Assembly: GCA_033030425.1 (NCBI GenBank)
Contig: JAUFSD010000002.1
Coordinates: 1,054,001 to 1,118,000 of the forward strand
Reading direction: 5' to 3'
DNA length: 64,000 nucleotides
From: Verpa conica
Taxonomy: Eukaryota > Ascomycota > Pezizomycetes > Pezizales > Morchellaceae
A program made the position numbers and the translations under genes. The notes beneath the pieces were generated by a model, which was not told where the DNA came from, searched no databases, and was given only the letters and a program-made list of their open reading frames with translations. The number at the start of each line of letters is the position of its first letter. The first letter of the stretch is position 1. This document shows, one piece after another, positions 38,333 to 50,679 of the stretch.

Positions 38333-39537
38333 TATCAAACTTAAGTGAAAGAGCGGTGAACGAAGGAAACTGTAAGATTGAAAGATTGAGGTGAGTCTAT
38401 GAAGGCGGGAAAAAAGAATAATTTAAGTGTAAGAGCTGTAGCTCTGCATACGATTTCTGTATCTAAAAGAGATGACGCCATGACTATTGCTAAGAGGAAA
38501 GCTTAGTAAGTAACCCCATAAACCTATCGTCACCATGAAAAGCCCTCTAGAAATACAACACCTTAGTTTATAGACTACAGCGACTACTTGCCAAAAAAAA
38601 GTTTGTCACCAAGGTATCAACCAAGCGTTACAACGTTCAGGACAAAAAGACTCTAGATAAAACAGCAACTAGTAATTTTTAAGTTCTAGAAATATCTTAC
38701 TACCTGAAGAGGGAATTTCTAAAGGTAATCCCTAGTTTAAAAGTTTCTGCAACTATGTTATAAAACAAAGTTGGGTTATTATCCTATGAGACCTGGTTGT
38801 ACCCCGATGACAACCTTTTCTTTTGGCAAGTAGCTAGAGTATCTCATAAGTATAATAGGGCTTCCCTATGATATCCAGGATTTTGATTTATTATATAGGG
38901 GTTAGTTATACTCCTAAATGTAGCTATAGCGTTATTGGTTGTGCTAATGTGCTTCGCTATTTTAGGTAGTCAGTATATATGCAGAAATGTTTATGATGAA
39001 ACGGGTTTCAGATGGCGCAAAGCGATCCATAAAGTTATGTTTATCTAAGTCTAAAAATCTACCAAAAAACAACCTCAAAAGGTAATTTATCAGCCAAAAT
39101 TTCCCACCCAAGTTCCTATTTGGAGTATTTAGTTGCTTGTTCTTATATTTCTACAAAATTTCCAACATAGGCCAACATTGCCGGAATTTTCCACTGAGAC
39201 ATACTTCGTCATTTTAGACTTGTCTCATCACGAACATTTCTGCATACTGACTGTATTAAGAATTCTAGGATGGATATTTCTTGAGAAAAAACCTTGCTGG
39301 ACAGAACTAAAGCACTGAGATTAGGCTCGGCTGTAACGGAGTGAATTTAGTATAATACATATAACTTTCACCCACTGCCCCCCCCCTTTGGTTCATTAAT
39401 TACAGGAAACCCGTAGATTACGGAATCGTTCACTCATTGGTCTCATACTAGCACAAAAATGGGAAGAGCCCAGCTATTGATAGCCTCAGCATGAACCTAA
39501 CCTGATAGAGCCCATAGACGAGATAACTACTTTACAA
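38333..39537. other. Intergenic, AT-rich
   Basis: I see no gene here. It should contain the promoter of the small membrane-protein gene and the 3' UTR of the choline kinase gene. Open frames are short and featureless. Confidence 0.45.
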
Positions 39538-42347
39538 TCACCATTTAATCCTCTTCGCATTCTTTAGGACAAACCCATCAATGTCATCGGGTTTAACGAT
39601 GCCCAACTTCAACATATCTCCCCAGAATAGCAGGGCCCTTTGCTGAGCATAACCGAGATAATCAAATTCATCTTCCTCCTCACCTTTTCTATCCTTTATG
39701 TCGCTGACAGCATTCTCGGCTTCCTCAGAGAGTCCATATTCCCTAGATTCTAGGCTCTTCATGGGTGGTTCTTTTTGCTTAGTTTCCAAGGGCTCAATTT
39801 TCGCTTGCACAATACCCCAGGCACACCACATAGCATGACTTGCAGCACGCCAGGCCTGAGCCTCTTCAATAAGTCTATCGAGTTCCTTTTCCACGATTCT
39901 TTGGTGGGCCGCCTCTTCTTCTTTGTATGCTGGTACGGGAACACGGGCATCTAAACTGAAGGAAGGGGATTGAGTAGGATCTGGAGTGCTAGTAGAAGGG
40001 GCTCTGGTATTATAGCCGCCTGTAAGGTGGTGTTCGATATAAGCACGGAGAAAATTACGCTGTTGTTCGGGAGTCGGGTAGAGGGCTTCTCGTAGTAAAT
40101 AAGGTGCTTCGGGGTCATGATAGTTCGTCATCCACTCGCACTTAGGAGATAGTTAATTTAGATGCAGATTTTCCCAAAAAAACCCTTGCCCAAAACCGGA
40201 GTGATAGAATGAGTTAAGTACTTACGAAATGGTTTGCAAACTCAAACCCTGGAGTATTAGCGCTGGCATACTCAAAATCAATGACAACCAACTGCTTATG
40301 CTCGTTCATAGGAAGAAGAAGGGGACTCTTCCCAGCTGTTTGTAACCTCAAGATATTACCATATTGCGTCTACCACCTTAAAGTCAGAAAAACCCCTAAT
40401 CACTTTAGTAGTGTCGATGCCCAACTCACATCATTATGCGCGAAAATCAATTGCTTCTTCACACCCTCTACCCCTCCGTAACGTTCATTGAGCCATTCTC
40501 TATACTTTTCCACAGTGCTTTCAAATTTCTCCCAAGTAGTCCCAACGGCAGGACCTACTTTGCTATCATTGGCCTCGACTATTGCCCTTACCCTCGGAAC
40601 CCATTTATCCCAGTTAAGCCAAGAAATAGGCCCTCTCTGTTTCTCTCCTTCCTCCAACTCAATCCCTTCGTGTAGCTCCTTCAATCTCTTTGCGATATGT
40701 CTAGAGGTTTCTGGATTCCTTATATCATCCCGAGTAAGGGTACGAGATGGGAAGAATTCTTCAAGTCGGCCATTTTCAAATGTTCCGAGGAGACGTGGGC
40801 CAATCCGTTTACGTGCTAAGCGTCGGAGGACTGAAAGTTCTTTTTCGCGGTCGATGAGGTGGGAAGCAGCGGGGCCGTAGATGCGGAGGAGAAGTTTTCT
40901 GCCAAAGGGTTAGAAATTTTGTGTGGGTACTATCTTGAATCCCGAGGTTAAATTAGGAAATAATGAGCATACGCTGGTATTTTTGTAGGCCCTAGAGATA
41001 CTGTGCTACTTTGGGGATCCTGGCTATTCACTACTTGTGAAAGCTCGCTCGGTGCAGTAACCATAAAAACCTTTATGAAATAATTTTATATTAGCCTAGA
41101 ACTAGGTTCATCTGCAAGTACAATGGCTTTCTAGTTGAACAGTTCCCCAGAATATAGCACTTTCTTGCCGGTTTCTTATCTCAAAATGCCCAAGAAAAGA
41201 CCATATTAATTCAGGGCACCAGCCATGAATTTATAACGTTTGAAATACAAAATTTCGTAGTACCAGCCTCAGACGCAATACATGCGCTCTTACCAAAAAT
41301 TACATTCCTCTTATGCTGTTCATACAGCTCTAAAAAAACACAAATAAAAAAAAACGACTCACCGAATTAGTCAAAGCCCCACTGATCCTTTCCACACTGA
41401 TCTCCTTATACCTATCCAAAGGTACTGCCCTCCACCCTTTACACCTAAGGGTATGAGCTAACTTCAGAATCTGATTTTTAAACTCATCTATCCCCACGTC
41501 CTCAACTGATTGTAACACCTCTTCACAGGTTGGTACCAATGCTTCTCCATCAGAAGCATATTCGGTATCTGAAGTATGTCCTCCCTTGAGCGATTTAGCT
41601 CTACTAGATCTCCGCCTTGAATTTCTCCTCGGAGCACTTGGCCTTTTTTCTACATTAGACGCTTCAGGAGTAGCAGCAGCAAGAATCATATAAAAAGCGT
41701 CCATCGCAGCCTTCTCGGCTTCGTCACCACTAGAAACCGACGAAACAGATCCGTCAAGTCCCCCGATATCCTCAGCTGCAGGCGATTCTATTTTTTGCGA
41801 AGTACGACGCTTAACACCCTTGGCAGCTTTTTTATCACGACGAGCTTTCTGTCTTTCCCTCTCACTGTGTGCCCAGCCCTTTAACTGCTCCAATAGTCCT
41901 GTGAAACTCGCTCCCGCAGGTGATAGGTTGTGATACCTGTTTCCTGCATTCTGCTGATGTGCGTTGGTTGGCTGGCCTATGTGTGTATCCTCGTTCTCTG
42001 AGGCTCCTGATTGCCCTTCCTGTTGCTCCTGCTGTAGCCATTGACCTGGTACCAGGGAAACTCTAGACTGAGAAGCGGAACTTGTAGGGGATGGAGATAC
42101 TGGTAAACGACCGACGAGCCGTTTACTGCTGACTTTTTTGTGTAGTATTGTCGTAGGACGGGCTGGCTTCTTTTGCTCTGGTGATGATGCCTCCCCTGTG
42201 GGGCTTAGTGCCTGTTCATCTGCTATTGGAAGAGAGTCTGTGGGAGTTAGAAGCAATACAGAATAGACGGATAGTAGCAGGTAGATAAATAGGTTGGATA
42301 CCCTTAGCAGCACCAGTGGGAGGGGCAGAAGATGCCGGAGAAGACAT
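39538..42347 (-). CDS. Choline/ethanolamine kinase with long N-terminal extension
   Basis: This is predicted to phosphorylate choline or ethanolamine with ATP, the first step of the CDP-choline (Kennedy) route to phosphatidylcholine. Exons, 5' to 3': 42302-42347, 41363-42237, 40973-41070, 40430-40898, 40226-40369 and 39538-40140, about 744 residues. The kinase core starts near residue 270 (WRAVPLDRYKEISVERISGA). Brenner's motif is intact: His494-Asn-Asp496 with Asn501 (HNDTQYGN). The metal-binding Asp527 lies in VVIDFEYASANTPGFEFANH. The N-terminal ~270 residues are low-complexity, rich in Ser, Pro, Gln and basic residues, and probably disordered. All introns keep frame. The ATG at 42347 (MSSPASSAPPTG) is the first in frame. 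Choline versus ethanolamine preference cannot be read from this. Confidence 0.92.
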
Positions 42348-43246
42348 ATGCAAAGTTGTTATTGAATGGATCTTAGACTCGAGTGCTACAATGGAGCCAA
42401 GATAGTACACCCAACTGATAGGCAGATGGTTCTTTCTTAAGCCCCAGAGATGGGGTAGCTACTACACAGTGAATACAGTTGTCTTTAAGGAGGGGTAGAG
42501 GAGGGGTAGCAGAAGGGTAAGAACAGATAGACCCAGTCTATGAGCAGAAACACAAACTAAGAGAGACGAAACCTCCTACCCACTGAAAGGGAAAGCGGTG
42601 GAGCCAAACCATCCTTAATCAATGGATCCTGATTTTTCCGAAGAGCAATAACCAGGTATTCCCGGCGTGACACAGCCGACTCACGAGACCGCGGGCCAAC
42701 ACAGTTGCATAGTCAGGTTTCCTACAATCACTCGCACTGATATAAAATATACGGTTTGTTTCTTGTCCTGGTATTGCACGGGCTGGTTTGGTTGGGAATA
42801 TTTATCTGTGCAGGTTGCCACACAAAAACATGTTTAATTTTTCCCTCCTTCCTTGGCTATCATCATAAGAGATAAGGCCCTCATCTTGTTATCGCCGGTC
42901 GCCCCCTTACGTACTGTACATCTTTTCTACAGTCCCCACACGACCACGAATTACTTGGGGGAAAAAAGAAAGAGAAAAAAAGACAACAAAACAAAAAGCG
43001 CTGCGCCTAGATCTGTACTTCGTTTATATGCAACATAAAGAAAGCCCCCTCAACATAAGAAATGACTTTTCGTACAGTCCAGAGTCCCATAAAGCGCACC
43101 ACAAAAGAAAAAGAAAATAATGACCCGATGAACCCCGAAACTAAATCAGAAGTAAAACTAACCACCAAGAAAACCTCTCGCGCCGCTACTAGTATTCGGA
43201 ATCTGAAAAGAGAAAGGTGACACCAACTACCGCATCTATAGAGCAC
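42348..43246. other. Intergenic region before the AEC transporter 3' end
   Basis: Upstream DNA of choline kinase meets the 3' flank of the transporter gene. No gene is seen. A possible intron of the transporter transcript lies at 43199-43246 (see findings), and a 79-codon frame continues from it to 43007. Confidence 0.45.
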
Positions 43247-45063
43247 TTACATGGCCCATTCGACAACCTCAATAGCCGTGATTACAAGCACCAAGGTACT
43301 GGGTAGAATGACAACCACATAACTCCAGAATAGAATCTTAGCCATAACAGCCTCATAGACACCGTTGAGCTGACAAATTTGAGCCAGCTGCAGAGCACTT
43401 GGAGCGCCAGCCAATAAAAAGCAAACAATAACAAAGATCGGGTCATCAAGGATCGAAATGTTGAGGAACTTTGCAGCGATCGCGAGCATAGGAGCGATGA
43501 AAACAAATGGTAGCAACATGCGGGAGACAAGGGCTGCGATAAGGAGTTTAGTCTCATGACGTTCGGTTGAAGCATTTGTTTTTGGCTGAGTGTTTCCTGC
43601 GAGATTGGCACCAAGAACGACTAAGATCAAAGGGACGGCGACATTGCCGCACTGGCTGACAGCGCGCGTGACTGAGTTTTGTAGAAAAGTGCCTTGAGTG
43701 AAAAAAAGCTTTTGTAACGAAGGGATTGAAGCAACAACGACAGCCGCCAACATAGCGTAAAGAGGAGGGTTCATAAAATCCCTAAGCCCCAAGAAAAAGC
43801 GCAGAAACCCACTCCCGATAGCCTTGAAGACGCGGGAAACAAATGGCGCCTTCTGCTCCAACCAGCGAGGCTGAGCATGCACAGAATTGTGAACCCTCGG
43901 GAAACGAGTGACATCGCGGTTACCAAGATTGCCTTGAGCTGGAGTCGCTAGGATACCATTAGCAGGAGGGGTTGAAGGACGGCTAGACTGCGCCGATCCA
44001 GATACGCTGCTAGCAGTGTAAGGAGTAATCGGTGTTTGATCACCGGAAGGCCCACCAGCTGAGTCAAAAGCAGAGTCAGTGGTGCCGCCAGTGGTTTTTC
44101 TGGAATGGTGACGAGAGTCTTGAGGAAAGAGAGAGTCGCCCGGAGCTTCAATCGGGTCAGTGAGCTGCTTGTGAAGCCCAACATAACTATTCTCGAAACG
44201 GGGTGACATGAACGGATCGACCCTGACGTCTTGGGATTCAATATCACTGTCATCGTCACTTGGGTCATCACGGTAAACTCGCACATCCGTAGTCCCATTT
44301 TCTGCCTGGTCGTTTTTCGAGGGAGGGGCTAGCAAAACGTGATAGCCCCATGACCAACGGACGAGCTGACCAAGCTGTTGAAAGATCAGAAGGTAGAGAA
44401 TACCACGGGCAGCGACCTCTTCATCGTTATCGTTCTTAAGTTTATCCCAATGAAGCCCAGATATTGTCATGGAGAGAGAAATAACAAGTGATATTGGGAG
44501 AGAGTTTGAGTTTCCGAAAACACCCTAAGTAAAATGTCAGCTAGATTCTTAAAACTAAATGATGTGAAATGAAGCTCTTACCATAGCAATAACAAAATTC
44601 CTTGCTCTCTTGTTGAATCCACATATTTTGCAAACCATCAACGCGCATAGATATGACACCAGTGTCATAACGACAAAGATCACCGGTATTACCGCCAACT
44701 CGACGATCTTTGCCAGAGTAAGCTGACTTGCCAATTTTGTAAAAACTGTGGCGCACACATTGCATTAGAATAACGCTTCGGGAACCCAGCTACCGAAAAC
44801 AGCAACGGTCTCAGGAGAAACAGCAGAGTCGAAAATACGAAGATACGAAAGAAAAAAGAGGTTTACTCACTCAAACACGGTGTAAACAGTGAAACGTTCA
44901 AGTTTGCCACAAACTTCTGCATCTCGGCATCAAACATACCGCCTCTAGCGATAATGTAGCCCGGCAGCGACACGCAAACAACCTCCAGGACGGCCTCAAA
45001 AACAAGGAGTATGAGATTGCCCAGCGCCGGATGGTTGGCGTGGGGAGCTTTTTGCGACATCAT
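43247..45063 (-). CDS. Auxin-efflux-carrier (AEC) family membrane transporter
   Basis: This is a fungal member of the PIN-like AEC family (relatives in yeast include YLR152C and ECM3); substrates in fungi are not established. Exons, 5' to 3': 44871-45063, 44582-44745 and 43247-44524, about 544 residues. N-terminal helices (NLILLVFEAVLEVVCVSLPG, VSLFTPCLIFTKLASQL) and C-terminal helices flank a long hydrophilic loop at about residues 182-345, rich in Ser, Pro and Asp, as typical for the family. The conserved fungal stretch VFGNSNSLPISLVISL follows the second intron. Two ATG codons stand side by side (45063 and 45060); either could be used. The stop codon TAA lies inside a perfect GTAAGT splice donor, so an alternative C-terminus is possible. 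Likely location is the ER or another internal membrane, by analogy. Confidence 0.9.
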
Positions 45064-48000
45064 CGATGAACCAAAGGCAGAAAGGGTGTCGTTTGAAGGT
45101 ATTGAGAAGAGCGAAGTAGCTGAGAGAAGGGCATTGTTCCGAAACGATGTCGGGGAAGTGAAGAAGGACATTAAGCGGTGGGAATTTTGTATCTGACTAA
45201 AGTGTCGGTAAATGATTCCAGTGACAAGTGGGAGCGAAATGAAGGCACTAGCCGGTGGAAAGGTCGAGCTTATAGTAGTTTCCCCGGGGAGAGAGATATT
45301 CACCCACCTAAACAAAGCAAATCTAGGCTCCTCTTGGCTGTCTCGAGCACTGGCTTGGGCTCTCTTCCGGACGTTTCCAATTCAGCCCGAAAAGAAGAAG
45401 AGAACCGGGCGCAGGCGGCAACGCGAGTGATAGATAACGGGGACAGGCAGGCAGACAGTTGTGGGCCTGTGCTAAAGATAACGCGGCGGCGGCTGTTGCA
45501 CTGTTACTGGCACAGGAATTGCGAATGTCTGGAAGCGTTTAGAAGCGTTTCGGGTCCTTCTCTCTAGACGGTACAGCGGAATATGTACCAAAATGCGCAC
45601 TGGAATGTTCCCATAGTCCTCTAGTAATCCGCCGTCTAGAAGTCACTTCCTAGTAAGATGTCACTCTGCCCTACATGTAAATTAGAGTATGCGCATCCTG
45701 TCATTCGATAAACCTGGTCCCCTATCCCATCTAGTAACCACTCATCGACTAGCTTCACTATCAAGCCTGTCTCTCTAGAAATCTCGATGACCGAGTACAT
45801 CGACACGTACCGACCAGAAAAACTAGACCCTTGATGCCACATCATAGTGAAATCAAATCCCCAGAGACATTCGGCTTGTTGCAGATCCGGAGCAGGGGAT
45901 GGCGTCAGAGCCGCGTCAAAACCCGCCACCCCCTACGAAGAGATACAATCGCCCAAAGAACCTGCTTTGCCATGTTGGGCTTTGGCACGTTGTAGCTAGG
46001 GGTCTTCTGGTTGGTGCTAATAAGTAAGGCTAGCCTATTCCATTCATCAGCTTCTCAATGCTGTGCAACGTCGAGATGTCCCCCACCAGAACCGCCCCAG
46101 CGGGTCATCATGTAGAACGCCAGGGTCATGAACAAACGCGCCCCAGGGCTCAAGAACTCAAATGAACAAGAAACAAACTATTACTCGTTGTCCCAAAACA
46201 TGTCTCGTTACTTTGCACTCGGAAATTCCCGGAAAGAAATCACGAGAATGATGTCTAAAAAAGAAGAGATAGCGCATCCGCCAAGTTTCTCCCTCCGCAT
46301 CTCTGCTTTATCACACATCTTAGAACCTTCTCCCAAAATATTGTCTTTGGTACACCGTGGATGTTCCAGATCTCCATCTCGCACCGGTATCTCCCCACGA
46401 ATCCGGCAAAACTTAAACTTTTGACTGACAGCGTTGCAGCTCCGGCAAATGCAGAACAGAGTTCTCGGGAGTGTGCATGGTAACAACTGAACGTCGACGA
46501 CGTTTTCGGAAGCTTCCCGCCGCCCAAGCCTTCTTTATGCGGGGGTTCCCCAGGTTTCTAATGTCACGGGGATGAAGACTTGATCTGATACCATTCATTT
46601 AGTACTATACGCTACACTAGTTGCTGTATTTGCTATCACTTACATGTAGTGCTGTACAAGCAGGTTCCCGAAATGATCAGTACTCCGAAACGCTCTGCAA
46701 GCTACCGTCGGTCTTTTGTTGTTAGGATATGGCCTGAAACTTGCAGCTATCCTTGGCTCAACTCTCTTTTTTTTTTTTTTTACACCCTCGTATTTATACG
46801 TATGAGGTCCATATTTGATAAAGTCTCTCATAGGACCAGACTCAGAGAGAGATTCTTAGTGCATATTAAAAACAGAAACTAAAAAACCCCTATAACAAAG
46901 GGATCGAACCACTATCTCTTGACCTTCGGCAACTCATCCCAGGAGGGCAGTGTTGCGATACAATAAAACCAATTAGTGAAGATTCACGGCACATCCCACA
47001 CAAACTATTATCCATTGTAGAGAGTACTCGTCATAATGATGATGACAAACTCCAGTACTCCAGGGGGTCCCATGCATAGTTGCATATGTGGCTCCGTGGC
47101 TTCGCACGATTTCTGTGGATAAGTCACTCAGCCAAGGGTAGCCTGTGAAATGACCTATCATGCCTATCCGCCACAAACTGCGCATTTAGGCTATGTAGTG
47201 CCTATCGATAGCATGATTGGTGATGACGTATGCTAACTTCTTAAGTCTACGTATTTCAAACTCCCTCCCCCTAATATATGGGCCCAATTCTCAATCCCCA
47301 TTACTTCTACAGGGGTTCTCCTCCACGCGGGTTAATTTTTATCAGGTTTATTATAGAAAGTAAAAAAGAAAATAAAGGGACCTGTAACTAGCTGTTGAAA
47401 CTAATCCTAGTCCAACCCAGAGTCTCTGGGGTTCTAAGGTACCACGGTACCGGTAGGTGTAATAGTGGTAGATGAATCATTTCTCTCTACATATACTTCT
47501 TTCTCACTAAGACAACCATTATAGCAAGAGGGTGGAGGCTTAAGCATGTAAAATAGCCCTAGCAGATGCAATAATTACAAACAAGGAATCCTGCCGAGGT
47601 CAGGGATTATAGTGTTATAAAGACTATTCTTATGAATAGTATTCTAGCTAGACCTTGTTAAATCACGTGATTATTAATTACCTAGAGCCTATAAACGCTG
47701 AAACAGCAGTGCTGTGACGTAGGTTTGTCTTGTTGCCGTACAAGGGTCAATAGGATATAGTCTATCGAGTGATGACCTATGATAAGGTTCATCGACAGTC
47801 AATACCTAATAGACACGCCCAAGTCTACTTGAGCGACTTTTTTGCAGGCAAGGCTCCAATTGAGAACTGAGAACTGGTAGTACGGTGTGTACATGTTAGT
47901 ATAAAAGCTTATTTATTGTGCTTCTAGGAAATCCCTTGTAACCCCATGTGTATATTGCATTCCCCACTAACTAAACTAGACGCCATAAAAGAGACAAGCT

Positions 48001-48579
48001 GCAGAGCCCAAACCAAAGAGTAAGAAAATCTTACAATACTACACAGTAGGAATGAAAATAATGAGAAGAGAAAGGGCCAAAACCAAGAATAATGTCTAGA
48101 TAAGATGCCCATGTCAACAGCCGCCTTTCATATGCAATCCATAAAAAGTAAAAAAGCAAAAACAATTAGCGAGTGGGTAATCGAGTGAGAGACCGAGCAA
48201 AAGATCAGTAAACGCATTCAACACCCCTAGAACAAGACATCCGTTTGTGACTGTAGCTGTTACCAGTAAAATAGAGATAAAGGAATCAAAATGAGAAAAT
48301 GTTACACATTTAAACAAAAGAAGATAGACCATTCATACATCAATATCATGAAAACAAAAGGGATCTTGACTCCAACCCCTAGTGGAAAACCGGGAAAAAA
48401 GGGAAAAAAGGGAAAAAATATCTCAGAAGAGAATAAGCAATGAAGCACATCATTGAAGAAGAAACACCAAAAGCAAGCGGCAGATGCAAGTGATCCAAAA
48501 AAACGAGATCAATAAAGAAACAACCCAACCTCTTTGAAATAAAATCAAAAGAAATACTCAGTGCTACAACGCCTTTTTA
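45064..48579. other. Intergenic, with a protein-like open frame at 45636-45929
   Basis: Upstream of the transporter is probable promoter DNA. A 97-codon frame on the minus strand (45636-45929) looks protein-like and is listed separately. The last ~700 bases are probably the long 3' UTR of the PBS2-type gene, with small gggaaaaaa repeats near 48395-48415. I see no other gene. Confidence 0.45.
45636..45929 (-). pseudogene. Possible exon or relic of a small unknown protein
   Basis: The minus-strand frame reads GFDAALTPSPAPDLQQAECL, then WGFDFTMMWHQGSSFSGRYV, and ends QSDILLGSDF. Residue composition is even and the stretch YSVIEISRETGLIVKLVDEW looks like a beta-strand-rich small fold (NTF2/SnoaL-like in feel). 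There is no ATG at its start; an in-frame stop lies just upstream next to a possible splice acceptor (cgtag). I could not build convincing upstream exons, so it may be the last exon of a gene I failed to assemble or a decayed copy. The fold suggestion is a guess. Confidence 0.3.
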
Positions 48580-50679
48580 TCACTCAGAGGTGACTCCAAG
48601 CTTTCCAACCCCCTGAACAATAGCACCAACAGGATTCACTAGTGTTTTCCCATCCTTTGCAGGTGTAATCACGGCGTCTAAGGGAGCGGCATGGAGCGCT
48701 GGTTTCTCGGATTCCGGACCCTTGCCACCAGAGGCGATCCTAGACTTCCGCCTCTCGATTGCCCCTAGCACCCAGTCACGAACCTCTTTATCGCCTTTTT
48801 CAGTGGTAGGAGGAGATGCCGGTACTTCTGACTCCTCCTCCTCTTCGGAGATGGTGGCTGGCTGGCCAAGATCCGCCAACCAGGGGTGACGGAGGAGCAT
48901 TGCGTATGCAGGGCGCATTCCTGGAATCTTTTTGAGGCAACCTCGGACGAAGTCACGGGCTTGTGGAGTAAAACCTTCTTCTGGAAGATCTGGAGGTTCA
49001 CCATCGACAATTGCCTAGGAGTTTCCAAGGACATTAGCCTACTTGAGAAAGAAAAAAAAGGAATTGCACATAATGTATTAAGGAAAACTTACACTAAGCT
49101 GGCTAAAGATATTGTTATAGGTTTCAGGTGGATATGGGTAGCATCCCATGGCGCACTCTAAAATGCTTAAACCCAAACTCCAGATATCGCTTTGTACACT
49201 ATAGGTCCCCGGCGCTGATCCCCCGAGCGCGGCCTGGACACCCCCGGTCGCAATCCGTTCAGGCGCCATATAGCTCTGGCACCCGATATTTGTTTTGGCC
49301 TTGCTAGCAACAAGATTACCGGAAACACCAAAATCGCAAAGCTTAATCTCCCCTCGCGAGTTAACCAAGATATTTGTTGGCTTGACATCTCGGTGAATGA
49401 TATTGTGGTCGTCCTTTAGTGTCTTTAGTCCCATTACCGTTGCATACGTGATTTTCCGTAGCACGCCTTCAGGAACACCATCCCGATAAAGTTTATCGAT
49501 GGACCCGCCATCCATATACTCCATACAGATATAGACAGCACCTTCTTGGAAGAAAGCGCCATAAAAATCGATAATATAAGGTGAAATGCATCGATGAAGC
49601 ACATCAAGCTCCATGATAATCTGGGCAAACTTATTCTCATCGAGTTCAAGCCGAATCTCCTTCATCGCCATCTCTACATTCGTAGTACCCGCGCCTTCTC
49701 GTGAAGCAATAGTAGGTGATTTAACTTCACCGTTTGGAGGAGAGCTAGATGGAGGAGAGTTTGTACCTGTGACTGGTGAATTAAGTTTTCCGGGCAACAC
49801 AATCTCTCCGTTTCTCGCCCCCCGTGGCCGCCTATGTACTACCTTGTAGACTGTGCCGTAATTTCCTTTGCCTAATTCCTCGAGGATATCTACTTCGTCC
49901 AACGAGATGCTGAAACTGCTCCCTGACGAGAAATCGACTCCCTTGCTGTGCAGAACTGCCTTTCCAGCAAACTTCAAGCTTCCAGTCTTTGCATCCACAT
50001 ATTCGGAATATTTATCAAATAAAGACCCTTTACCGTCCCCTGTGGGTCTACCGTCCATACCTCCGTTTGTACCATTAGTTGGAGCATTTGCACTTAGAGG
50101 AACATTAGGGAGTGGGGGTCCCCCCGTTCCAGTGAGGGTGCCGGGGAAAGCCTTTTTCCTTCTTTCCATTAACGAGGGCTTTGCTGCAGTAACTACAGGC
50201 GCCGAGCTCCAATTAGGTGGTTGAGTTGGTCGGGCCATCCGTGGCATCATTGGATTCATAGGGAAGCCCCCAGTAGGGCTCATGACTGGGCTCATGACAG
50301 GACTCATGGCAGGACTCATGGCAGGACCAGTTGCTGGCATACACCCCGTTGATCCATTCGCCGCTGGGTTGGGCATTTTCCGTGATGCCTGGAATGCCTT
50401 TAACCTTGCTTGGACATCCGCTGGGAGGCCTCCTCCATTAGCGAAAGATGTCATTGAGGCAAATGGGGTATTTGTCGGAGGTCGTCTGGCAGCGTTGATG
50501 GGCCCAAGAGGGTTTGGACGGTCTCCAGGTATGGACTGAGGGTCCGATAACGAGCGGAGGGAGGGTATTGTCCGCTGGGTGATTGGGGGTGCAGGTGGTG
50601 GCATCGAGAACGGAGAAGATTCAGAAAAAGGATCAGGAGATGATGGTGAACCTGGTTCGTCTGAAGGAGTAGAGGCCAT
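48580..50679 (-). CDS. PBS2: PBS2-type MAP kinase kinase (HOG stress pathway)
   Basis: This is predicted to be the MAPKK that phosphorylates the Hog1/SakA MAP kinase in osmotic and oxidative stress signalling. Exons, 5' to 3': 49093-50679 and 48580-49014, about 673 residues. The kinase domain starts near residue 262: glycine loop GKGNYGTVYK, catalytic lysine in MAMKEIRLELDENKF, HRDVKPTN, and DFG in KLCDFGVSGNLVAS. The activation loop is SKAKTNIGCQSYMAPER, with Ser and Thr in the S-x-x-x-T positions targeted by MAPKKKs. About 55 Ser/Pro-rich residues are inserted between the glycine loop and the lysine, as known for filamentous fungal Pbs2 proteins. The N-terminus is Pro/Ser/Met-rich with MSP tandem repeats (MSPAMSPVMSPVMSP). 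The chosen ATG at 50679 has an excellent context (gtcaaaATGGCC); the frame stays open 56 codons upstream without an ATG. Confidence 0.93.

Noticed and set aside
46890..46930. tRNA-like B-box (minus strand tggttcgatccc) followed by a T run
   Set aside because: The T stem does not pair and no acceptor or anticodon arms can be built, so it is not a tRNA; at most a worn SINE or tRNA fragment.
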